Positions 55,496 through 64,000 of a DNA stretch of 64,000 nucleotides are shown here, piece after piece. Numbering within the stretch: the first letter of the stretch is position 1; each line of letters starts with the position of its first letter. The DNA lies in assembly GCA_001600415.1 (NCBI GenBank), contig BCJX01000007.1, positions 776,032 to 840,031 on the forward strand. The letters are read 5' to 3'. The notes beneath the pieces are model-generated. The model saw only the letters and a list, made by a program, of their open reading frames with translations, was not told the origin of the DNA and ran no database searches. The position numbers and the translations under genes were made by a program. This DNA comes from Pascua guehoae. Lineage: Eukaryota > Basidiomycota > Tremellomycetes > Trichosporonales > Trichosporonaceae.

Positions 55496-56883
55496 ATGGC
55501 ATCGCTCAATCTCCAACAGCAAATCTACGACGAATCGAGTGGTACGACACGGCGCTATCTCTTTCTCTCGCGCCGTCGGCAGCAGTGGGAGGTCGCCCTC
55601 TGGCGCGCCCCAGGCAATGTTTGGGCTGGAGTGGGCGATGTAAGTGGGCTTGGTGTTACGTGGTGCGTGGTGGAGGGTGGGCTGGTATCAGCACCCGCGC
55701 TTGTGCAATGGCATGGCCAAACGAGTCAAGCGCGCGATCATCAAGCGCGTGATTGTCAACTACGTGTCATCCTTGCTTGTCAACATGGATACTCGCAAGG
55801 CTCTGGGCCTATAGTGGACCCAACGGCATGGTTCCATTCGTGCTTCACCTCCTTTCACGAGTTTGTTCTCGGCTACTGACTCCAAGGACACCCGCGCTGC
55901 CGAGATTGCGAATGCAGTCGTCGATGGGATGATGAGCGTCCAGGACCGCGCCAATGGAGGTATCAAGGTGCGTAGACGTCTTCATTTCTTTGTCATCGTC
56001 TCCTTCCTTTGCTCGGCCAATTCGGCCTTCCTTCCGTTCCAGCACTTTCTCTTGTACCAAGTCAATGTGTCTATTCTCAACTTTTTTCTTGCTTCAACAC
56101 CCTGACAGTAGCTCCTAATCCACACGGTCAAGACGCCGGTCAGCGTGTATCTCGACCCTGCTGAGCCAGGACAGTACATCGCCGACCTCCTGGACGGCGC
56201 GTTCTCGGTATGTTGTGGGGATGGTACGTCATTCTCACCACGCAGCTTGTTTCCCGTCCCACCGCGAAGGAAGACAACAGTGAGTCTTTACGCACTATGC
56301 GTCTCCTCGTCCTCTGACTTTCTACATGCTTTGGAGATTCAATACACATCCATCTCCCTCTCCATCTTCCTGCATCATCCTCGTTGCCTATCCCCATGCC
56401 CCGAGCTTCTCGTCCATCTCTTCGCTCATCCTCGTTTTCCTTTGCCTACCACATAACACTCTTAATGGCCCAAAGGCTGACCTACAGGCGAAGTCCGCTC
56501 CCTCAGCGCCCAGCTTGCCAGGAAGGATGTGGGTCAATAGCCCCTGACATTTCTAACCCACCAGGACGAGATTACATCGCTCAACGCACGGCTTATGAAC
56601 CTCAAAGCCACCGTCCAGCGCCAGCCTGGCATCAAGGATGCAGGAAATGCTGTCAAGAAGCCGCCGCCCGTGACTATGGGCCGCCTGCAGCCGAACCAGA
56701 AGAGGTGAGTGGGAGGCGTGGTGATTAATAGATGAGAGTGTTTCACGGCTAGCCATAGAGCCAGTGTGCGGTTGTGATCTGACTTGCAACAGGCGCAAGC
56801 TCGTCGAGGACGAGTTTGCTGGCAGCAGCGATGAAGATGACAGCGACGACGATGACGAAGACGAAGACGGTGACGACGAGTAG
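55496..56883 (+). CDS. Unidentified conserved-looking protein with coiled coil and acidic tail
   Basis: Exon 1 is 55496-55639 (MASLNLQQQIYDESSGTTRR to NVWAGVGD, donor GTAAGT). A second exon probably starts at about 55700 (HPRLCNGMAKRVKRAIIKRV, then IVNYVSSLL); its donor is unclear. Later exons are better defined. DTRAAEIANAVVDGMMSVQD ends at a GTGCGT donor at 55967. LLIHTVKTPVSVYLDPAEPG to DLLDGAFS follows, then VSRPTAKEDN, then EVRSLSAQLARKD. A helix DEITSLNARLMNLKATVQ is next, then the tail KRRKLVEDEFAGSSDEDD with a run of Asp/Glu to the stop at 56883. The protein is about 240-260 residues. The heptad-like leucines suggest a coiled coil, and the Lys-Arg-Arg-Lys plus acidic tail suggests a nuclear protein. 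I do not recognise the family. Confidence 0.6.
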
Positions 56884-57063
56884 ACAAGGTCCTTCTTCTA
56901 AACACTTGTAGATTAGGATTGCATGTTGTACATAGACATCACGATGGAATACACTCTGTTCGCCGTGCCACCTCGTCACGTCTCCGCGGCACCACCTCGG
57001 TCCACTTGCTTCTAATCGCTCCTCCGCTATCGCACACTCTGCACTCTATACAGCATCCTCCAG

Positions 57064-58225
57064 CTACGCGCCCACACCCTTCACCCCCCATCTCCGCTTA
57101 GTCTCCCTCCCATCCCCCCTGCGATAGTCCACCAACCCCAATTCGGGCGGGATATCCCCCCTCTCGGTGGCGGTAAGCTTGATAAACTCGAGCACGCCCG
57201 CGGACACACGTCCCTGGGGTGGGGGTGGGGGTTCTGGCTGGCCGGGGCGATACGTCCATGGCTCCGGGAGGGGGGGTGCTCCTTCCCATGCGTATGCAGG
57301 GACTTCGGTGGTGATTTTGGGCTTGACGTCGGCTTCGTCGCCATCAGAGGGTGGTGGGACCGAGGAGATGCCCGGGTGTGGTGGGCGATCGATGGGTTCG
57401 AGCTCGGTGACGAGTTCGATTGCTGGCGTTAGCCATGGAGGACGGCGCGAAAGGAACACATGGGGAGCTGGAGGTTTGGAGTGAGGTTGTTAGAAGGACA
57501 GCGCGGACTAGAGGACGAATACAATGGAGACAAGACGGCCGAGATAATCAAGACAAAATAACAAAGACGCGCCCTAGTACTCACGAAACCCGCGCTTGCG
57601 CTTTGCTTCCCGCTTCAGACCCGCCATCTCCCACCCACTCGCCTCCTGGGCGACGAGGAGATCGCGCGCGTACGGTGTCCCGCGTCCCGAGTGGTGTGCA
57701 TAGTCCTGCGCCGTGATGAAGAGGCGTTGGATGTCTGGGCGTCAGTATGGGTGGCGTTTCGCAGATGAAAGTGCCACGAGGTGACAAGCAGGTCAACGTG
57801 CCACACACAATCTGCTTGGGTAAAATAGAGACAGTAGGACGGGTAAACGCCTTTGGGAGAACGACACAGACCGTCGACCGAACTATGAGCGCAGACGAGG
57901 AAGTCGTCCAAGACGAGGAAGTCATCGCCGGTTTCGGTCTGAGCCTGCCCAGCCAGCAGCGAAGCGAAGCCTGGTGAAGCGGATACACAGTCCAGCAATC
58001 GCGCTCCCAGAGTCCAAGAACGTATCCAGCCCATATACAACGCGCTGTGTTGACGCGTTCATGTTACTCACGTCGCTCCAACAATCGTTCCATCTCGGCG
58101 AGCGCGCCGGCCTCTGCACCGTCAAAGCCGCGCCGGGCGAGCTGGGCGCCGACCAAGCGGCAGAGGTACGCCTCGCTCACTGGCGGCGGGAGGTGCGTAT
58201 GTGGAATGTCGCGGGATCGGGACAT
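57064..58225 (-). CDS. TAF8: TFIID subunit Taf8-like (histone-fold protein)
   Basis: Exons 58225-58072, 57734-57585 and 57422-57064 give 220 residues. The N-terminal half is a bromodomain-associated histone fold: PPVSEAYLCRLVGAQLARRG, GAEAGALAEMERLLERRHIQ and RLFITAQDYAHHSGRGTPYA, then DLLVAQEASGWEMAGLKREA. The C-terminal half has PIELVTELEPIDRPPHPG and YAWEGAPPLPEPWTYRPGQP, which resembles the Taf8 C-terminal motif with a Pro-Pro-Leu-Pro core. Taf8 pairs with Taf10 in TFIID for pol II initiation. The assignment rests on the order of these two elements. It is shorter than metazoan Taf8. A Taf3-like relative is the main alternative. It is divergently transcribed from GET2. Confidence 0.7.
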
Positions 58226-58592
58226 GGGAGAGTGGGTATGGGTGGGGTGGGGTGGAGTAAGTGTGCTGGAGGCGATTGTTGTTGCATGCGTCCTTGTTGT
58301 CCCACAACTGTGCAAGCTCGTGGGTGGGAGAAGGGGTGATAACGAGCGAGAAAAAAAGTACACGTCACGACATGGTCTCGCCACGTGTCGTTTCCGGAAA
58401 CGTCCATGACCGATTGCGGCGTGCGCGGCGTTGGTGACGCCCGCGCCAGTGCGCCCACTCATTTCGGACCTCATCTGCACTATCTGGCCCGTGGTGTCGA
58501 GATCTCGACGAGACCACACCTCGAATAACTCCATATCGACACCTCCCCAAACTAGCTCTCACTCCCTCACACCACGCCCAACTCTCCACTCG
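58226..58592. promoter_or_regulatory. Shared divergent promoter, TAF8 (-) and GET2 (+)
   Basis: The two start codons are 367 bases apart on opposite strands. The region contains GTCACGACATGG and CACGTGTCG (E-box-like CACGTG at about 58383). No TATA box is evident. Confidence 0.55.
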
Positions 58593-60187
58593 ATGCCGTC
58601 ACTCACAGACGCGCAGAAACGCGCGGCGGCACGCAAGGCCAAGATCCTGGCGCGGGGCAACGCGGGCCTCGCGCGGCTCGCGCAGACGGCGCGCGGCGAC
58701 GACGCGGCAAAGCTGTACGGCGACGAGACGGGGTCGGGGCACAGTTCGGCCCAGGGGTCGCCGGCGACGTCGCGTCCCCAGACGCCCGTGGGGGATGCGG
58801 GTGTCGCGGCCGTCGAGACTGGGTCGATTTCGACGCCGTCCACTTCGGCCACTTCGACGGTAGGACCGTCGGCGGCGCGGGGTGCGGACTCCGTGCCGCC
58901 GTCGGCGTCGACGACGTCGTCGTTTAGCCGCTCCACGAGCTCGTCAACGTCGCGGCCCGGCTGGGCGCCGCCCCCGGGTGCGGGTACCGGTGCGCGAGCC
59001 CCAGGTGCCGGTCCCGGTGCCGGAGCGGATGGGCCGTCCGAGGCCGAGATGCGCGCGCAGATGGAGGCCATGATGGCCATGCTCGGCGGCGGCGCGGGTG
59101 CGGGCGGAGCACCCGATATGGCAAACTTATTCGCGTCGCTCATGGGCGCACCCCCCGGTGGACCCGCACCGGGACCAGGACTGCTCGGCGACGCGTCGGG
59201 CGCCGATACGCCGCTCGCCGGTCCAAACCCCTTTGCCGGCATGGGCATGGGCGGCATGGACCCAAACAACCCCTTCATGGACCCCAACAATCCCTTTGCA
59301 GCCATGGACCCCAACAATCCCAACCCGTTTGCGGGCCTCGACCTCGGCGCGCTCGGCGGCCTCGGCTCTGCCCCCGCTCCGAAATCACGCGCGCAGCGCC
59401 TCTTCCCCGTCCTCCACTTGGTCGCCATGGTCGCACTCGTCCTCTTTGTCACCATGTGGTGGGAGCCGGCACTCAACGTCGTCCGCGCGGGAGGAGAACA
59501 GGCCAGTTCCTGGGCACAGCGCTGGAGTCTCCTCGGCGGACGCAATGCGCTCAGTGCAAGGACGGCTGTGGAGGCGCTGGTGAGTCGTGCCGTCTTTCGT
59601 CTCGGTGGAGAGTCGTGCTGACGCTGGGTTTGTTTTCCGACTGTCGTGGTATTGGTCTACCTGTTGTTTTTTATTCGGCTTGCCTTTCGACCTGTTCCCC
59701 CCTCCGCTTACCGTGCAACCCCTTGTTCCTGACTGCCCCCCTGGCCTCCTCCCTTGCTCGCTCTACTCTCATTCTCTCGACACTTCCTCCCCTCGTATAC
59801 CCCTCGACCTGCTCGACCTGCTCCGCTCGACCTCCTCTCTTGGACTTACTCCCTCGACTTGCCCACTACGACCCGATCCATCCCCACACCCTGCCTATTC
59901 CACTGTTCCATCCCCACTTGCACCCTACCCTTCCCTCCCAGCCCGTATTCTACGCCTTCACCACCATCGAGGCCATCCTGCTCGCGACGCGCGTGACGCT
60001 CGTGCGAGGCCCACCCGCGCTGCACCCGCTCCTGGCCAACTTCCTCCCGATGATGCCGCCCGCGCTGCAGGGCCTCGTCACCACGGGGTCAAAGTACCTC
60101 AGCGCGCTGACGCAGACGTACACGGACGCGTGTGTGTTTGTGTTTGGGATCGGATGTGCGGTCGTCCTCGCAGAGTATCTTGCATAG
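58593..60187 (+). CDS. GET2: GET complex subunit Get2 / CAML-like membrane protein
   Basis: Exons 58593-59579 and 59942-60187 give 410 residues. The N-terminal TDAQKRAAARKAKILARG is the basic Get2 signature that contacts the Get3 ATPase in tail-anchored protein insertion. A long Ser/Thr/Ala/Pro linker, a Met-rich helix (EAEMRAQMEAMMAMLGG) and Asn-Pro repeats (MDPNNPFMDPNNPFAAMDPN) follow. Three hydrophobic segments at the end fit the Get2 topology: LFPVLHLVAMVALVLFVTMW, VFYAFTTIEAILLATRVTLV and TDACVFVFGIGCAVVLAEYL. The protein is therefore probably an ER-membrane receptor together with Get1. The intron is long (362 bases) and strongly pyrimidine-rich. The next gene, GAA1, converges on it with a gap of 213 bases. 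Confidence 0.85.
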
Positions 60188-60400
60188 TAGAGTATGTATA
60201 TGTGGCGTGGCGGCGGTGGGAGTGGATTCCGTTAGAGACTAGGAGTGTGCATGTGGTGAGCATGTGGTAGGGCCGAGCAGCGGACCAGCTGGGCAGGCTA
60301 GAGCAGACTTGGACAACAGTGGTATCATGTATGCATTTGTGTACGCTGTCCCCACATGGCTAGCAGTATCCAGGTTGCAGTCTGCGCCATCCGGCAGAAC

Positions 60401-62428
60401 TCAAGTCATGATTGCGATTGCCTGGAGGGGGATCCAGAGGGCAAAGATTGCAGGCCATGCGACGTTGCCAAACAGCTCCCACTCTGCGCGCAGGTCGATG
60501 TCGGCAATGAGGAGGCCCACAACGAGGACAACAGGGACGACCATGAGGCAGATTTTGCCCAGGCGCGGAAGGGGCGCGAGGTGAAAGAGCGTGATGAGTG
60601 CGAGGAGGACGGCTTGGGGAAAGTTGACCATGGCGAGGGTGGGGACGAGGGCGCCGTACGTGAGGTGCGCGAGGGCGCGGAGCGACTTGCGCGCCGTCTC
60701 GGGCGGGAAGAGGAGGATGGCGAGGCCGACAACGTAGGGCACCTGGATGATCCAACCGGCGAGCCCGATGGCAAACGCGGGCAGGGCCCAGAGAATGCCG
60801 GCCACGGGGTCCGGGCAGTCAAACCCGCCGAGCGTGATGGATGCGCCGAGCAGCACCGCCGCGGGCAGGTAGTGACCCACCGGCAAGAAATGGTCCGGAG
60901 AAGGCATGAGGTAGAAGAAAAACGACGCGTGCAGGCGCTCAAGCAGGTTGTTGAACGACCGCAGCGTCGCCTCTACCACCCGCCCCAGTGTGTGGTACCC
61001 GTGCGGGCCCTCGGCCGGGTTGGCATACAGCGTAATCGCGTCGATACGGTGCTTTGCCAGCACGCCGTGCGCCGCCGACGGCCGCCCCAGAGCAGTGTAC
61101 TTGAAGTGTTCCCACAGGTGCTTGGCGCCGCTTGCGTACGACGTGCCCGGGTTCCACGTCTCGGTGTGCAGGCCCGGCTCGACGCCGCCAGAGTACCGGC
61201 ACGTCCGCGAGACGACGTTGATCACGTCCTGGTTGGGGAGTCGGCCGTTGACGCCCTCTGAGAGTGTGAGCATGGTGTGTAGGTGGACGTGAAGCGGGTG
61301 TACTATCCTCCGTCTCCCTCCCTCTTAATCTGTCCCCCCTGTGTGTCTCCCGCTCCTCTTCCTCCCTCTGCATGTCCTCCGCTACTGTGCCTTGGCCTCT
61401 GGCTACCGCACTCCACTCGTCCTCCGACTCACACCTCCATCCCCCAAGCGTCTAGGTCATGGTCCCACCTCCCAGGTCTCCGTCTCTTCCCTCGCCGTCG
61501 TTGCTCCGCCACTCCTCCAAATGGACTCTCCTTCCCAACAAGCACTTCGCGACCCCACCCCACCACACCACATGAACCACATCACATGAACCACACCACA
61601 GCTACCCTTCCCCCCTCTTTCCTCGCCTTCCTCCCCCGGTCTCCTCCTCCCCCCAACCCCCCGACGCACCATAGAAAACGCCCACGTGCGAAAACGAATG
61701 GTACGGATAATCCACATTAATCGCCGTCCAGATATTCGCCCTTGGTGTAAAGTCGCGAATCCAAGTCTCGAGGCCTGCAATGTATCCCTCTCCGACGACG
61801 AGGTAAATGTCGAACGCCCAGTGGTTTTGTCCACGGAGGAAGCGCCCCAGGGCGAGGAGGAGGCTCACACCGCGGACATTGGGGACGCCATCCCTGCTCT
61901 CCCAGTTGGCCGAGACGAGAATGGCCTCTGTCCCCGCGCTCCGTGGCGGCGCGACGCGCGCCCACACGGCCCCCTGTCCCGGTGCACCTGCGACGGCGCC
62001 CGTTTCGAGACCCACAGACGCAAACGTGGCTTGGAGGTATGCTGCGCGCTCTTCCCAGCTCGCAGTCGTGTTGGCCCCCGAGCCAGAGGCGCCCGCCAGC
62101 CGCTCCACGTCGACCAGGTACTGGTCGGCGGCGTGCACGTCTTCCCACCCAAAGTACGTCGTTGCCTGTGCGGGCTGCAGGGCGTGCTCGTCCACAAATG
62201 TCCCCTTCCACAGTTCGTGGTATGGCAGCGCCGCCAGCCATGCGAGGCCAATCACCACCAGCGCCAGGCTGGCGTCAGCTGCTGCAAGGGTGGAGATCTG
62301 GTAGCTCACCGGATAACCGTCTGGTGCTGCCAGAAGAAATCGAGGACACGCCGTTGCCGCGCCACCTTGCGGCCCAGCTTGCGCTGCTCGTCCGTTAGTC
62401 GGACATCTGGGGGCGCGCCTTTCTCCAT
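60401..62428 (-). CDS. GAA1: GPI transamidase subunit Gaa1
   Basis: Exons 62428-62310, 62268-61670 and 61257-60401 give 524 residues. The short cytosolic N-terminus (GAPPDVRLTDEQRKLGRKVA) leads to a first membrane helix (LALVVIGLAWLAALPYHELW). A luminal M28-like domain without catalytic metal function follows: TEAILVSANWESRDGVPNVR, GVSLLLALGRFLRGQNHWAF and ANIWTAINVDYPYHSFSHVG. Later come the Gaa1-typical GVNGRLPNQDVINVVSRTC and PDHFLPVGHYLPAAVLLG, then about six membrane helices. Gaa1 helps attach GPI anchors to proteins in the ER. The second intron (61258-61669) is long and pyrimidine-rich, with an acceptor that has only a CTCAC branch box. The start Met is the first in frame and has the usual Gaa1 spacing. 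Confidence 0.93.
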
Positions 62429-62781
62429 CGTCAGTGATCAGTGGGATGGAGTGTTATGAATGTCACCCGTTGCAAGTTCGGCCAGTTCGGCCATTGCCGT
62501 CGTCGACAGTCATGGTCCCGACAGCCAGCCGCGTCATGCCTGCTGCCAACTGAAACACGGGTGATTTGCCTCCGTTAATAGCCTTCCCTAGCTTGGTTTT
62601 GATCCCGTTAATGACTTGCCACCAGGCACGGTCAAACCCACATGGGAGAAATGAGCAATCTGACGCGTCTGATTTCGACGCGTCCGGTCCGACAACAATC
62701 TCTTTCAACTCCTCCCTTCCACCAAACTTCCTTTGTTCCCTCTCCCTATCTCTCTTGTCACACGTCTTGTCTCTTGTCATC
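62429..62781. promoter_or_regulatory. Shared divergent promoter, GAA1 (-) and RNH202 (+)
   Basis: The start codons are 353 bases apart. The stretch 62662-62690 contains ACGCGTCTGATTTCGACGCGTCC, i.e. two ACGCGT (MluI cell-cycle box, MCB-like) sites in close order at about 62662 and 62676. Such sites bind MBF in fungi and fit a DNA-replication/repair gene such as RNase H2. The binding is inference. Confidence 0.55.
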
Positions 62782-64000
62782 ATGACAGAATATATTGCTG
62801 TCGTTCCAGACGGTGAGCTGCCCACCGATCCGCGTCAGCTAACAACAGACATTGCGCCCGACTCCGAGCACCAGTACCTCCGCCTTCCTCACCCCCGAAC
62901 AGGTTAGCTACGTAGTAGCAGCCCAGCTAACCCACAGGCCAGCCACAACTGTACCTCCCCTCGCCAACCGGCATGTACGAAGTCGTTAAGGTCGGCGGAG
63001 CAAAGGGTCGCACCTGGTTTATTGGCGAAGACAAGCTTGCCCGTGGGTCTTCGACGCCCAGCTGTTTCTGACCCAGCAGAGGGAAACATGCTTGTGCATG
63101 CGCCGATTGACCCAGTCTTCCTCGCGATCCCAGTTGCGCTCTCACTACTTCCTGTACGTATTCTTAGGAACCCATAGCCCACTCCCTTGTGATTATAGTG
63201 AGGGAAGGAATAGGGCCATCCTCGACTTCCGCCTCTCCGAGTGCCTTCCCTCCTAAGGAGCGACTTCCCTCGTTCCCGCGCGCCTTCCCTCCTTTCTCCC
63301 TCCCAACGACCTCGTATTCATTCCCCACTAACCCCAGACCGACTCTCGCCCCGCACCCTACCAACCCCTCTCCGACCTCCTCTCCACCGCCTCGTCGTCG
63401 TCCGCCTTTGCCCTCCGCCCAGCATTCTCCCCCACGGCCGAACCAATGTGGACGCCAGATGTCGCCCGGCTGGTCGAGCTGAAGAGGTTCCGGCGGGCCT
63501 TCCGTGCATGCTGTGACAAGAAGCGTGGGTTGCGTTTTTGTTGCGAGTGCCTAACCCACCAGTTGTGGACGCCGCCCCTCCCTCGCCACCACCCGAAGGT
63601 GACGAGCCCCAGCCCCAGCCCAAGCCCATAGCCTACTTCCGCCCGTCGCGCGAAGCCATCCTGTCCCTCCTCAAGGCCAAGGTCGAGCATCTCGCTGACC
63701 CGAGGCAGTATGGCAAATTCGACCACCTTGTTCGTGGTCTTGGACGCGAGGGGCTGTTGGGGCGTGACGCTACCGACCCGCTCGTCGAGGGTGAGCTGGT
63801 GAGAGTGATCAGACTCAGCTGACATCCAGCGGCACGGAGGAAGGCGGCCATCGAGCAGATTGCCCAGTTTTTGCCGCCATCACTCACCCCCGAGCTTGTC
63901 AAGTGCTTCGAGTGAGCTAGCTCCCGCATTTGCCCATTTAGCTGACACCCAGCTTCCTCGCACTCGACGCATACCTCGCCGACCGCGCGGCGGCGGCCAT
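62782..64000 (+). CDS. RNH202: RNase H2 subunit B (Rnh202), truncated by the window edge
   Basis: Exons 62782-62902, 62938 to a donor near 63047, 63077-63153, 63338-63524, 63563-63790, 63830-63911 and 63953 onward. The sequence is open at base 64000. MTEYIAVVPDGELPTDPRQL and YLRLPHPRTGQPQLYLPSPT begin the triple-barrel domain. WFIGEDKLAPEGNMLVHAPI and DPVFLAIPVALSLLP are the family hallmark (the Ile-Asp-Pro-x-Phe-Leu motif of Ydr279/RNASEH2B). MWTPDVARLVELKRFRRAFR, YFRPSREAILSLLKAKVEHL and LTPELVKCF are C-terminal helices. RNase H2 removes ribonucleotides from DNA; subunit B stabilises the trimer. Introns are 35-60 bases except the 184-base intron after 63153. Confidence 0.9.

Overview
The window reads as nuclear DNA of a basidiomycetous yeast, most likely Tremellomycetes and probably order Trichosporonales. 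The evidence is GC-rich, densely packed, intron-rich genes. Introns are mostly 45-60 bases, open with GTGAGT, GTACGT or GTTAGC, and end in a branch-point box CTAAC or CTGAC placed only a few bases before the AG acceptor. Protein families are eukaryotic and fungal (Pmp3, Get2, Gaa1, Dug2, Bor1, Sgt1, Taf8). The order assignment is inference from gene style. No exact identity was computed.

Layout. Bases 1-7280 hold a tRNA-Gly(GCC), a small mitochondrial coiled-coil protein with a 6-base exon, a tRNA-Asp(GTC) with an 8-base intron, and an F-box-like protein. Bases 7282-14021 hold a proline-rich conserved protein, the ESCRT-II subunit VPS36 and the ATP-synthase inhibitor IF1. Bases 14579-26723 hold a BOR1-type SLC4 transporter, a bromodomain protein, a Pmp3 proteolipid interrupted by an N gap, an acidic nucleolar-like protein and SGT1. 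Bases 28026-44613 hold DUG2, a very large TBC Rab-GAP, CCT3 and the small-RNA methyltransferase HEN1. Bases 44614-51200 are gene-poor and carry a decayed compound repeat array (about 47.08-48.65 kb) with a broken gene fragment embedded in it. Bases 51201-64000 hold a bifunctional lysine-ketoglutarate reductase/saccharopine dehydrogenase in 15 exons, an unidentified acidic coiled-coil protein, TAF8, GET2, GAA1, and the start of RNase H2 subunit B, which runs off the right edge.

The genes are housekeeping functions in no obvious pathway cluster. Two divergent pairs probably share promoters (TAF8/GET2 and GAA1/RNH202). GET2 and GAA1 converge tail to tail and both act in ER membrane-protein biogenesis. 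Exon boundaries were assigned by eye from splice motifs and checked by reading-frame arithmetic. First exons of CCT3 and of the bromodomain gene were not found, and the starts of DUG2 and BOR1 are uncertain. The most interesting items are the AASS-type fusion enzyme, the compound repeat array, and the set of micro-exons of 6, 13, 16, 18, 22 and 25 bases.
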